Shown here: one piece after another, positions 15,111 to 23,350 of the stretch
How positions within the stretch are numbered: the first letter of the stretch is position 1
Layout: each line of letters opens with the position of its first letter
NCBI RefSeq assembly: GCF_947498095.1
Contig: NZ_CANMJE010000018.1
Location: forward strand, 1-41,716
DNA length: 41,716 bases
Direction: 5' to 3'
DNA from: an uncultured Shimia sp.
Lineage (GTDB): Bacteria > Pseudomonadota > Alphaproteobacteria > Rhodobacterales > Rhodobacteraceae
Made by a program: the position numbers and the translations under genes
Notes under the pieces: generated by a model
Told to the model about the DNA's origin: nothing
The model's database searches: none
The model's input: the letters and a program-made list of their open reading frames with translations, nothing else

Positions 15111-15596
15111 ATGGGGAAAAGCACCCCGCATGTGATGGCGGTTGCCTCTGCTGGTGGGCACTGGATTCAACTGACCCGGTTGTCACCAGCCTGGCGGGAT
15201 TGCAGGGTTACGTATGTAACAACGAACCCTGATCTGCGGAATATGGCAAAGGATGTTGCTGCAGCTGCAGGAGTGAAACAGGCTGATTTCCATTCGGTTG
15301 CTGATGCAAATCGCAGTCGGAAATTCCGCCTTTTGTTGTCTTTGCTGCAGATTGCCTTTGTTATGCTGCGCCAGCGGCCTGATGTGGTCATTACGACCGG
15401 GGCAGCACCGGGATACTTTGCGCTTCGCCTGGGTCGCCTCATTAAGTGCAGAACGGTCTGGGTCGACAGTATTGCCAATGCTGATGAACTGTCTCTGTCT
15501 GGCCAGATGGCCGGGAAACATGCCGATTTATGGCTCACGCAATGGGAACATCTGGCCTTGCCGGAAGGCCCTGAATTTCACGGAGCGGTGGTTTGA
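15111..15596 (+). CDS. Alg14/PssD-like glycosyltransferase membrane subunit
   Basis: This protein resembles Alg14/PssD/EpsE proteins, which anchor and activate an Alg13-like catalytic subunit so that the pair transfers a sugar to a lipid-linked intermediate on the cytoplasmic membrane face. The glycine-rich start AVASAGGHWIQLTRL, then RPDVVITTGAAPGYFAL and KCRTVWVDSIANADELSLSG are family features. ATG at 15111 is chosen because GGGGAGAG lies just upstream; a TTG at 15087 would add eight residues. The stop overlaps the start of the Alg13-like gene (TTGA), the usual coupled arrangement. Confidence 0.85.
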   Translation: MGKSTPHVMAVASAGGHWIQLTRLSPAWRDCRVTYVTTNPDLRNMAKDVAAAAGVKQADFHSVADANRSRKFRLLLSLLQIAFVMLRQRPDVVITTGAAPGYFALRLGRLIKCRTVWVDSIANADELSLSGQMAGKHADLWLTQWEHLALPEGPEFHGAVV

Positions 15597-16093
15597 TTTT
15601 TCTCGCAGTCGGAACGCAGCTTCCTTTTGACCGTTTGGCCAGAGCACTGGATGGCTGGTGTGCGCAGACCGGTCGCGGCCGCGAGGTGTTTGGACAAATT
15701 GGCAAAATGGGACCAGAAAGTTTTAGGCCCACGCATTTCGAGTGGCAGGCGCAGATCGCGCCTGATCAGTTCAATACGAAGATGCAACAGGCTGATGTGA
15801 TCGTTAGTCACGCAGGTATGGGGACAATAATCACAGCACTGAACCTTGGAAAACCTCTTGTCATCATGGCGCGTCGGGCGCATCTGAACGAGCACCGCAA
15901 CGACCACCAACATGGAACTGTCAAACGGTTCAGAGAACGGGAAGGTGTGTTTGCAGTTGAGAATGAGAAGGAACTGTCAGATACGCTCGTAAAGTTGTTG
16001 GCAGACGGGGTTGAGATGCAGGAAGAACGCATATCACGTTTTGCCGACGAGAGCCTGACCAATGCGTTGCATGAGCTCATACATAAACACTGA
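15593..16093 (+). CDS. Alg13/PssE-like glycosyltransferase catalytic subunit (GT28-type)
   Basis: This is the C-terminal catalytic half of a split GT28-type glycosyltransferase. The family start IFLAVGTQLPFDRL and the donor-binding segment DVIVSHAGMGTIITALNLGKPLVIMARRAHLNEHRNDHQ are clear. Its 166 aa are normal. Translation probably starts at the TTG at 15593, which overlaps the TGA of the Alg14-like gene by four bases and implies translational coupling. It works with its upstream partner in repeat-unit assembly of the exopolysaccharide. The acceptor and sugar cannot be told from sequence. Confidence 0.88.
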   Translation: MIFLAVGTQLPFDRLARALDGWCAQTGRGREVFGQIGKMGPESFRPTHFEWQAQIAPDQFNTKMQQADVIVSHAGMGTIITALNLGKPLVIMARRAHLNEHRNDHQHGTVKRFREREGVFAVENEKELSDTLVKLLADGVEMQEERISRFADESLTNALHELIHKH

Positions 16094-16129
16094 CGCGTCT
16101 GCTTTGACTTTGTCCGAGGGATTGGCTGC

Positions 16130-16454
16130 ATGGATCAAGAGAATCTACCGCCAGACAGGCTGCTGGCAGCTTTGAACAACCAGACAGCCACGGTTGGCGT
16201 GGTCGGGCTGAGCTATGTTGGCCTGCCTTTGGAGGTGACGGCGGCGTCGCGAGGCTTTACGGTGCTGGGGTTTGATCTTGATGACAGCAAAATCACCGCG
16301 CTGGACAAGGTCGAGAGCTATATCGATGCGGTTACTACGCCCGACGCTTTGGCAGAGGTGACCGAGGCCGGGCGGGCTGGATATTCCGGTGGTTGATACA
16401 CGTAACGCCTTTGCCTCCCGGGGGCTGCCCATGACTAGGGTCACCAAGGCTTGA
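16130..16454 (+). pseudogene. Nucleotide-sugar dehydrogenase gene with internal deletion (UDP-GlcNAc/ManNAc dehydrogenase type)
   Basis: The first about 85 codons encode the NAD-binding start of a UDP-glucose/GDP-mannose-dehydrogenase-family protein (TVGVVGLSYVGLPLEVTAASRGFTVLGFD). The frame stops at 16394-16396. In another frame, the preceding bases encode a typical C-terminal end of the WbpA type (PVVDTRNAFASRGLPMTRVTKA, stop at 16452). About 320 central residues, including the catalytic domain, are gone, so the gene is dead. It lies 36 bases after the Alg13-like gene, and its stop overlaps the TTG of the next gene, showing the former operon order. Confidence 0.85.
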
Positions 16455-18115
16455 AACGTCTGCTCCAAGAAACCCGGTCCTTTCAGAGGCTTCGGTGTGG
16501 GCTGATGTCGGTCCTGACAGGTTTGGGAATATCTGCATCGGCGGGACCGCTTGCCGCAGAGGAGGCAGCGATACCGGCTCCGATCTCCGCCAACGGTCGG
16601 GTCGTTGTACTGACCCCCCGGAACACGCAGGAACTCTCTGGGAAACGCCGGTTGGCGCGGATTGCTTTTCCCAATGCGCCGGTCTCCGTATTGGGCGCAC
16701 ATCTGAAAGACCCCGCCCACCAGTTTTTGCGTCGCCTTGTGGTGAGCGGGCAGGCGGCGGGCAATGTTGGGGATCTGTATGAAAACCGGGATCGCAATCA
16801 TTCCCGCCTGTCGCCCAAGGCCTTTCCACAGCTGACCCATGTGACCTACGGAGAGGTGTTTCAGAAACAGGGGCTGGATTATGGTCTTGGCCAGACAATG
16901 TTTTTTGATGCACCGCTGATCGGCAATTCGTCCACAGCTGTGAAGGGCAACCCGTTGTGGCGATCATTACCACGGCTGGCGCTGACAACAGGGGGAGGGG
17001 CCGAGCGTCTTTTCCAGAACTATGTGACCGGCCAGATTCACGTTTATCCCGAAAACGCCGATCATGATCCTGAAAGCGGCGACCTTCTACCGGCAAACAC
17101 CCCCTATATGCTGATCTCTCAAGGGTCCTCCGGATCTGACCGGCCGCATCTGGAGGCGCTGGCCATGATCCTGGCGGCGTTCAGGCCTGACACCAAGGCG
17201 TTCCTGCGTGAAAACGGTCTGGTCGCTTCGACAGTGCAGATGGTTTATCGCCGTGCCCGTGTCGGGGTGCGCACCCGCGCGGCTTATCTGAGTGGTGCGG
17301 CTCACCCAACAGTTTTCCGAGATCGGGATATTGCTCTGGCGCGGATGGTGGGGCTGGCCAATGCTATCCAACCGGGCGAGGTGCCGCCGATGGTGCGGCT
17401 GAAAGTTCTGGAAGAAAGCCGCGCGACCGAGGGGATCGACTATTTCGGCAAGGGGCTGGGGGAACGTCTGTTTGATACCCCGTCGGCGATCGCCCGCGTC
17501 TGGAGATCCCGTGAAGGCCGCCGCAGCATGGTTGTGACCGCTGCTGATACCAAGGATCCCAATGGGCGTGACTTGAGCTTTGAGTGGGTCGTGTTGCGCG
17601 GGGACCATGACCGCATCCAGATCACGCCCTTGTCCGAGGATGGGCGCTATGCGCAAATAGATATGGACTGGCAGGCGCCACAGCCAGCGCCTGGGTCCCC
17701 GGATATTATGTCCAGCCGGATTGATATCGGGGTATTTGCTAATAACGGTATTCATGACAGCGCACCGGCATTTATTTCGGTTCTGCTGCCACAGCATGAG
17801 ACACGGGACTATGCGTTTGATGCAGATGGCCCGCCGAAGGTGAAAAGGATCGACCGGCAGGCGCAGAAAGGTGTCTATGTCGACCCACGCGTGTTTCCGG
17901 ATACTCGCTGGAAGGATGTCTATCACTATGATGACGAAGGCCTGATCTCGGGCTGGACACGCTATCGGCGCGGCGACGAAGGAGAATACAATTCGGAAGG
18001 CCGTCGGAGTTTGCAGGATGGGTCAGGCGGTCTTGGAGCGGTCAGCTATCTGTTGGAGCGGGGCGAAAAGGGTCGCTTTGTAGTGAAAGAACAGCCGTTC
18101 GGGGCAGGGGAGTGA
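16451..18115 (+). CDS. Large exported protein of unknown function
   Basis: The 554-residue protein has a basic N-terminus and a probable signal peptide ending near GPLAAEEA (about 36). I recognise no enzyme family. The first part contains YENRDRNHSRLSPKAFPQLTHVTYGEVF and AHPTVFRDRDIALARMVGLANAI. From about residue 365 a beta-rich region with DPNGRDLSFEWVVLRGD resembles a PKD/Ig-like fold, and the tail has WKDVYHYDDEGLISGWTRY. It has no sorting signal. The start is probably the TTG at 16451, overlapping the previous stop; ATG at 16505 would shorten the signal peptide. Its place after polysaccharide genes suggests a periplasmic or surface role. Confidence 0.75.
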   Translation: MKRLLQETRSFQRLRCGLMSVLTGLGISASAGPLAAEEAAIPAPISANGRVVVLTPRNTQELSGKRRLARIAFPNAPVSVLGAHLKDPAHQFLRRLVVSGQAAGNVGDLYENRDRNHSRLSPKAFPQLTHVTYGEVFQKQGLDYGLGQTMFFDAPLIGNSSTAVKGNPLWRSLPRLALTTGGGAERLFQNYVTGQIHVYPENADHDPESGDLLPANTPYMLISQGSSGSDRPHLEALAMILAAFRPDTKAFLRENGLVASTVQMVYRRARVGVRTRAAYLSGAAHPTVFRDRDIALARMVGLANAIQPGEVPPMVRLKVLEESRATEGIDYFGKGLGERLFDTPSAIARVWRSREGRRSMVVTAADTKDPNGRDLSFEWVVLRGDHDRIQITPLSEDGRYAQIDMDWQAPQPAPGSPDIMSSRIDIGVFANNGIHDSAPAFISVLLPQHETRDYAFDADGPPKVKRIDRQAQKGVYVDPRVFPDTRWKDVYHYDDEGLISGWTRYRRGDEGEYNSEGRRSLQDGSGGLGAVSYLLERGEKGRFVVKEQPFGAGE

Positions 18116-18125
18116 TATTCCCTGT

Positions 18126-18809
18126 TCAAGCGTGTTTTGAGACTCTGATCCAGCCGAGCGGAAGCAGGAACAGGCCACCGCCTAGCAGAAGCAATGCAGA
18201 TGCCGGCAGTGGGACAGGGGCTATTATCCAGGCGCTTTCGACATTCTCGATGCCAAAAGCCCACAAACTGGAGCGATTGGCACCGGTCCAGTCGCAGAAC
18301 TGACCATTGCTGCATCCGAATTCACCGGTAAAGAAACCATCGCCGGTTTCAACAAATTCATCAGACAGTGTTGAAGCCAGATAGGCGTAGTTGCTCCACT
18401 GGGAAACGGCGGCTGTGTAGGTTCCCGGTGCCAGATCAAATGTGTCACCGGCGTCGTAGGTGGCCCTGGTACTCGGATCAGCCTGAGCCAGACCGGTAGT
18501 GTCATCATCGGTTTCACCGATAAAGTTTTCTGCCGCGTCGTAGAGTGTAAGGATGGGGTCAAACCCACCGGCCGGAACCACGGTGCCGTCGGGCTGGATG
18601 CCCCCACCGTAAGAATAGGTTCTGATCACAACACTTGTTGATGTGTCGCTGGTCGTGATCAGGTTTTCACCGACAGTGAAATAGATGTATTCCACGGTAT
18701 CATCCTGGCTGAGTTCGCCGGAAAATGAAAAACTGGCCGCCTGAACAACCATGCTGCTCGCGACCAAATAGACAGCCGACGCCAACAAGATGTGAATTCG
18801 CTTCGTCAA
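18126..18809 (-). CDS. VPLPA-CTERM protein with DVUA0089/FDP-type domain
   Basis: This exosortase substrate has a signal peptide (start LTKRIHILLASAVYLVASSM, cleaved near VQA) and a domain of the DVUA0089-like type common in PEP-CTERM proteins (FSFSGELSQDDTVEYIYFTV, RTYSYGGG, GGFDPILTLYD). The C-terminal signal reads VPLPASALLLLGGGLFLLP, followed by WIRVSKHA, a weaker basic tail than usual. The TTG at 18809 is chosen because GGGGAAG lies 5 bases upstream and the signal peptide begins there; the frame is open to a GTG at 18872. It is convergent with the unknown exported protein, with ten bases between the stops. Confidence 0.85.
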   Translation of the reverse strand: MTKRIHILLASAVYLVASSMVVQAASFSFSGELSQDDTVEYIYFTVGENLITTSDTSTSVVIRTYSYGGGIQPDGTVVPAGGFDPILTLYDAAENFIGETDDDTTGLAQADPSTRATYDAGDTFDLAPGTYTAAVSQWSNYAYLASTLSDEFVETGDGFFTGEFGCSNGQFCDWTGANRSSLWAFGIENVESAWIIAPVPLPASALLLLGGGLFLLPLGWIRVSKHA

Positions 18810-19152
18810 ATGGCTTCCCCAGAATACTTTGAGTTGAGTATACGCGAAACTTTCTAAAAGCCAAACTGACACAATGCTTGAACGTATTCTGGGCTAATGC
18901 GGGCAGTTGGAGGGCTCGGTTTTCAGTTTCTAGAAACTGACCTAATAACGCTCTATAATATTGAATATTAATTAAAATATGCAGGAGAAGTACTTTGCGA
19001 AAATTGTGGTCGCGTTTGCCCAAGCTTGATTTTTGACAAGATTGTGCGAAACTTTTGGTGTCGCGAGTTTCTAAGATTTTTGAATATCTTACCGGGCTCC
19101 AGTTGATTTTGGGGAGTCTGAGCCAATTTTGCCCCTGTTTCAGGAGAATACA
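18810..19152. other. Divergent regulatory region between VPLPA-CTERM and FecR-like genes
   Basis: About 340 AT-rich bases lie between divergent genes. They hold a perfect 18-bp palindrome (listed separately), a plus-strand TATAAT at 18954-18959 that may drive the FecR-cyclase operon, and tiny open frames near 18978 that I do not consider genes. Confidence 0.5.
18923..18940. promoter_or_regulatory. Perfect 18-bp palindrome, probable operator
   Basis: TCAGTTTCTAGAAACTGA is fully self-complementary and ends 13 bases before a TATAAT, overlapping the place of a -35 box for the rightward FecR-cyclase operon. This is the layout of a repressor or activator site. No regulator gene is adjacent; the binding protein is unknown. 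Confidence 0.55.
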
Positions 19153-19998
19153 ATGACGATACGAAGCCTCGCCTGCTGTCTGCTGATGCTCTTTGCGACT
19201 TCGGCTCGCCTCGAAGCCTCCACTCCCATTGGAACTGTCGTCAAAGTTGCTACCAAAGCCCAGCTTGTCTCAGGCGGCGAGAGTGTGTCTTTGCGGTCCG
19301 GGATGGAAGTACAGAGTGGAGACCTTATCAAGACAAATGGAACGGGTATGGTTCAGCTGGTTTTTGTTGATGAGACAAAAATAGTGATAGGCCCGAATGC
19401 CTCGATGGTTCTTGAAGTCACGATGTTGAGGAACAGGGAAAAGGCAGACAACTTTGCGGTTAAGGCGCTTGGCGGAAGCTTTCGGTTCATTTCTGGAAAA
19501 AGCCGGAAAAAGGCATATAAAATCACAACCCCTACTGCGACGATGGGGATCAGGGGCACTACATTCGATTTCTGGGTGGCGGATCACAAACAGACATCGG
19601 TGATAATCCTGAGTGGCGCTGTGCGAATGTGCGGGCAGGCCCGGACGTGCAAAAGTTTTTCCGGAGACTGCAGCTATATGTCAACAGACTCCCGTGGACA
19701 AGTCGGCATTGTCGAACCGGGCCAAGATGCGACCAGAGCGGTACAGGCCGGGTTTCCCTTCCTCTTGAATCAGTCTGATTTGCGAGAGGGTTTTCAAGCA
19801 GATACAGCGTCTTGTGGAAAGTATGTAGCTGTCGCAGTCAAAAAAACGAAAGCTGTGGTGGACGATACAACCCCTTATGACCCTGGTAGCGGCGCCTCTG
19901 ACGAGCCCGAACCTGATGCCCCCGAACCTGATGCCCCCGAACCTGATGTCCCCGACAAACCGGACAGGCCCAGCCAGCCCGCCCCTTCCAAGCCATGA
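19153..19998 (+). CDS. FecR-domain secreted protein with acidic Pro-rich tail
   Basis: A signal peptide (MTIRSLACCLLMLFATSARLEA) leads into a FecR domain (about 30-170): GTVVKVATKAQLVSGGESVSL, LRSGMEVQSGDLIKTNGTGMVQLVFVDETKIVIGPNAS, then TPTATMGIRGTTFDFWVADHKQTSVIILSG. A C-terminal tail of EPDAP repeats follows. In this setting FecR domains are periplasmic sensor or structural modules, not necessarily iron-related. AGGAG lies just before the ATG at 19153. It precedes the CHASE2 cyclase gene by about 55 bases, a pairing seen in many proteobacteria, so FecR may signal to the CHASE2 periplasmic domain. There is no sigma factor or FecI neighbour. Confidence 0.88.
   Translation: MTIRSLACCLLMLFATSARLEASTPIGTVVKVATKAQLVSGGESVSLRSGMEVQSGDLIKTNGTGMVQLVFVDETKIVIGPNASMVLEVTMLRNREKADNFAVKALGGSFRFISGKSRKKAYKITTPTATMGIRGTTFDFWVADHKQTSVIILSGAVRMCGQARTCKSFSGDCSYMSTDSRGQVGIVEPGQDATRAVQAGFPFLLNQSDLREGFQADTASCGKYVAVAVKKTKAVVDDTTPYDPGSGASDEPEPDAPEPDAPEPDVPDKPDRPSQPAPSKP
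19906..19950 (+). repeat. Three tandem 15-bp repeats (EPDAP codons)
   Basis: Three in-frame copies of CCCGAACCTGATGCC (the third with one change) sit in the tail of the FecR-domain gene. They encode an acidic Pro-rich linker. Confidence 0.9.
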
Positions 19999-20052
19999 GA
20001 ACGGAAGGTGTGCCACTTGAGCGCGTTCTCGTGAGTGCGATACGGTAGACGT

Positions 20053-22230
20053 ATGTCGTCTCTGACCAGAAGTCAGAAACGCAAGTGGTCGTTTCGCCTT
20101 ATTGGGCTGGTCTTTATTGCCTTTGGCATACTGGTGCGCGTGTCCGACCCTTATCCGGTATCGGCGACGCGGATGATCTATTTTGACACGCTTCAAAGGT
20201 TGAAGCCCAGAGAGTTTGACCCTGATCTGCCAGTCAAAGTTGTTCAAATTGACGAGGCTTCGCTTGGGGCGCTAGGGCAATGGCCTTGGCCGCGCACTTT
20301 GCTCGCGGATCTGGTGACTCGTCTTGAAGAGCTGGGCGCTGCGGCGATTGCCTTTGATGTCCTGTTTGCCGAACCTGACCGTTACTCGCCTGTCAGGCTT
20401 ACCGAAGACCCGCTGATTGGCCAGCTTTTGTCGGCGACGGGAGACATCGGAAAGTTTGACAGTGATGTGCAGTTTGCCGAGGCGATCTTCCGGCTACCGG
20501 TTGTGTTGGGTGTTGCTGCGAGCATTGAAGAGGTCGGCGAGCAGGTAAGACCCAAGGCGGGGATCATCGAGTTTGGCGAACAGGTGACGGGGCGCATTCC
20601 ATACGCAGTTGCCTGGACACCTCTAGCCCCCCCTCTGGAAGAGTATGCTGAGGGCATTGCCGGGATAAATGTTTCACCGCTGGAGGGTCTTGGAACCATA
20701 AGATCCGTGCCTTTGTTCTGGAGAGGGCCGACAGGGGTTATGCCCTCTCTCAGTCTGGAACTGCTCCGCGTTGCGCTTCAGGAACCCAACATCTTTGTGG
20801 AAGGTTCTCAGGATGAGGCGGGCGTGATGATCTCATTCGAGATGGGAGGGTTTACGGTTCCAACCACGGAAAACGGGGAACTGTGGCTGAACTTTCGAAA
20901 GGACAATAAGGCACTTTATATTTCGGCCGTGGATGTTTTGCAGTCGGCGGATCATGAACAACTTGCATCTCAGATTGAGGGTAACCTGATTTTGGTGGGG
21001 GCCTCTGCAGCCGGCTTGCTGGATGCCCGCCAAACCGCTCTCGGGGAAACTGTTCCCGGTGTTTCTATCCACGCTCAGGTGATTGAGCAGATCCTTTTGG
21101 GGAAAACACTCAAAAGGTCGGACATCACTGCCGCGACCGAGATCATTTCATACGCGGCCCTTTGTCTGATCCTCTTGTCCGTGATGAGTATTTCGGGTCC
21201 GATACGGTCGTTCATTTCGGGTGGGTTTGTCGTCACCTTTGTTCTGGCGGCCAGTTGGGTTCTGTATACCCGCTACGAGGTTCTATTTGATGCAACCTTT
21301 CCCATGATCGCCGGTATGCTGAATTTTGGCGTGCTGGCAGGGTATCAATTTGCGATCACCGAACGGGACAGGCGCCATATCCGAAACTGGTTCAGCCATT
21401 ATGTGGCTGAAGAAATGCTGACGGAACTTGAAACCAGTGGCAAAGATCTGGAGCTAGGAGGTAGTACGCGCGAGATCACTGTCCTGTTTGCCGATATGAT
21501 CGGTTTTACCTCGGTGAGTGAAGAAATATCTTCTGCCAAGCTGATTGCCCTGCTGAATGATGTCTTTTCCCGTATGGGGGACGAGATCTTCAAAGAAAGA
21601 GGCACCATCGACAAATTCATCGGGGACTCAATCATGGCGTTCTGGAATGCGCCTGTCGAAATTGAAAGCCACGAAGAACACGCGGTTGCGGCGGCTCTTG
21701 GGATTCGCAGGGCCCTTGGCAAGATGAATCAGACCCGCCGACTCGAAAGCAAGACGCCCATCCAATTTGCCATGGGGCTTGCCTCGGGGCAGGCGAGTGT
21801 CGGTAATATCGGCTCCAAGCACCGTTTCAATTACACGGCTGTCGGCGATGTGGTGAATACAGCGGCACGCAACGAAGCCATCTGTCGCAGGGTGGGATAT
21901 GACATCGTTGTGTCCGAAGGCGTGAAGGAGATGACAGAGGCCCGGTTTGCATTCCTGTTTGCGGGGAGGGTCCAGTTGAAAGGGAAAGCCGAACGCGCTT
22001 CGCTTTTTGTGGCGGTGGGAGATCAGAAGGTTGCGCAGAGCTCGGATTTCAGGGCATTGGCCGAGAGCCACGAAGCGCTTGTCAGAGCTTTGGCGGGGGC
22101 TGTGGATTCGTCCGAATGGCAGGTGCTGCTTGAGCGGTGTGCGGAGGAAGCCAGAAAACTCGAGCCAAATCTGCAGAGATTTTACGAAAATCTGATTGGG
22201 CGGAGTGAGGATTTTGTGAGGACGGCCTGA
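20053..22230 (+). CDS. CHASE2-domain adenylate/guanylate cyclase
   Basis: This is a membrane-bound class III nucleotide cyclase with an extracytoplasmic sensor. An N-terminal membrane helix (about 17-33) precedes a CHASE2 domain (about 40-350; VVQIDEASLGALGQWPWPRTLLADLV is diagnostic). Three hydrophobic helices follow (about 360-440), then a catalytic domain with ITVLFADMIGFTSVSE, DKFIGDSIMAFWNAP and FNYTAVGDVVNTAAR. Metal-binding aspartates are present in FADM and GDSIMAF. ATG at 20053 is preferred; GTG at 20035 is possible. It is in an operon with the FecR gene and probably makes cAMP or cGMP in response to envelope or polysaccharide signals, but no cyclic-nucleotide receptor is in the window. 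Confidence 0.92.
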   Translation: MSSLTRSQKRKWSFRLIGLVFIAFGILVRVSDPYPVSATRMIYFDTLQRLKPREFDPDLPVKVVQIDEASLGALGQWPWPRTLLADLVTRLEELGAAAIAFDVLFAEPDRYSPVRLTEDPLIGQLLSATGDIGKFDSDVQFAEAIFRLPVVLGVAASIEEVGEQVRPKAGIIEFGEQVTGRIPYAVAWTPLAPPLEEYAEGIAGINVSPLEGLGTIRSVPLFWRGPTGVMPSLSLELLRVALQEPNIFVEGSQDEAGVMISFEMGGFTVPTTENGELWLNFRKDNKALYISAVDVLQSADHEQLASQIEGNLILVGASAAGLLDARQTALGETVPGVSIHAQVIEQILLGKTLKRSDITAATEIISYAALCLILLSVMSISGPIRSFISGGFVVTFVLAASWVLYTRYEVLFDATFPMIAGMLNFGVLAGYQFAITERDRRHIRNWFSHYVAEEMLTELETSGKDLELGGSTREITVLFADMIGFTSVSEEISSAKLIALLNDVFSRMGDEIFKERGTIDKFIGDSIMAFWNAPVEIESHEEHAVAAALGIRRALGKMNQTRRLESKTPIQFAMGLASGQASVGNIGSKHRFNYTAVGDVVNTAARNEAICRRVGYDIVVSEGVKEMTEARFAFLFAGRVQLKGKAERASLFVAVGDQKVAQSSDFRALAESHEALVRALAGAVDSSEWQVLLERCAEEARKLEPNLQRFYENLIGRSEDFVRTA

Positions 22231-22475
22231 ATTATGCTCTGAATTTGTGAGCGAATCGGCCAGTCCTATTTATGGCTTCCTGAGAATGTTGATAGACAAT
22301 TAGGGTTTTCGGGAAACAAAGTTGCGCAATTTTGGAACAATTGTAGCCAACGCAGAAACAGTTGAGGGCGAAAAAATGATTTTGCGGGCGGTGACAGCTA
22401 TATTTTTTGGAAATGTGGTGACTTTGTGGCAATAATATGTGGAATATAAGGACAGTCTTTCTCTGGAGGTAAGTT

Positions 22476-23288
22476 ATGCCAATCAAAATTAACAAATTTA
22501 AAGTGAGCGCGATTGCCGCCGCCTTTGTGGCGGCGACTTCGGCTCATGCTGCAAGTATTTCGATCGAAACGTATGATCCCGGAAATTATCCGGGTGTTCC
22601 CGGCTTCACAAAGCTTGAAGGTCAAAACTTTGACAACTTCGCTGGTGATCCATCAATCGATGCGACCGACACATTTGATGTAGGAGTTTTCCAGAGCCTC
22701 GGGGGCATTGGTTCAGGGGGTACAGTCACCGGTGCACCTGCATCGTGCCAAGGTGCTGGGGCTGCTGCTTTGTGTATTCGTGATGGGTATGTATTCGGGC
22801 GTGAAAGTACGCGTAACCCGAACAACGGACAAGAAGGCCAGTTCCTAGATACTAATGACACACATGGCATTGGCTGGAATGTATCACTCGAAGATGATTC
22901 GTATTTCAATACGGTCGTATTCACCCTGTCGGATGCGAGCGACCAAGGCGCATATGTTGCCGTTACCGCTTCTCAAACCGCTTTGGGGGACGATCCTACG
23001 CCCGAAGACATTCTCAACCTAGATAAAGCGTTTATGACGCCTCCCCAAGCGAATGGGAATGTACAGACAGTCGTCATTCAGTTTGACGAATATGTTACTG
23101 AGGGCTTCATTAATATTGTGAGTTTCCTTGCTGAAAACGGAGAAGCATTCCTGACGAATGATGGCCTGAGTATTGATGGCATCAAAGTTGGGATCGCCCC
23201 CATTCCAGTCCCTGCCGCTGGCTTCTTGCTGGTTGGCGCCCTTGGTGGGCTGGGTTTTGTAGGCCGCCGTCGTCGCAAGACGTCCTGA
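22476..23288 (+). CDS. VPLPA-CTERM sorting-domain protein
   Basis: This exosortase substrate of 270 aa has a signal peptide (KVSAIAAAFVAATSAHA) and a beta-rich acidic body with one cysteine pair (SCQGAGAAALC). The end is a sorting signal: IPVPAAGFLLVGALGGLGFVG, then RRRRKTS. The ATG at 22476 has a strong ribosome site (GGAGGT) 5-6 bases upstream, suggesting high expression, and a strong terminator follows. The body (TFDVGVFQSLGGIGSGGTV, YVAVTASQTALGDD) matches no domain I can name. The roughly 245 bases upstream are AT-rich and probably carry its own promoter. Confidence 0.88.
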   Translation: MPIKINKFKVSAIAAAFVAATSAHAASISIETYDPGNYPGVPGFTKLEGQNFDNFAGDPSIDATDTFDVGVFQSLGGIGSGGTVTGAPASCQGAGAAALCIRDGYVFGRESTRNPNNGQEGQFLDTNDTHGIGWNVSLEDDSYFNTVVFTLSDASDQGAYVAVTASQTALGDDPTPEDILNLDKAFMTPPQANGNVQTVVIQFDEYVTEGFINIVSFLAENGEAFLTNDGLSIDGIKVGIAPIPVPAAGFLLVGALGGLGFVGRRRRKTS

Positions 23289-23314
23289 CCTAAGTTTTTA
23301 GAAAGACTGCACAC

Positions 23315-23336
23315 AGGGCCGCTTTCGAGCGGCCCT
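23315..23336 (+). terminator. Intrinsic-type terminator hairpin with TTCG tetraloop
   Basis: A 9-bp perfect stem (AGGGCCGCT and AGCGGCCCT) is closed by a TTCG loop, an extra-stable tetraloop, and followed by ATTCTCTT. It sits 27 bases after the VPLPA-CTERM stop and just before the convergent glycosyltransferase stop. Confidence 0.8.
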
Positions 23337-23350
23337 ATTCTCTTGTGGGT

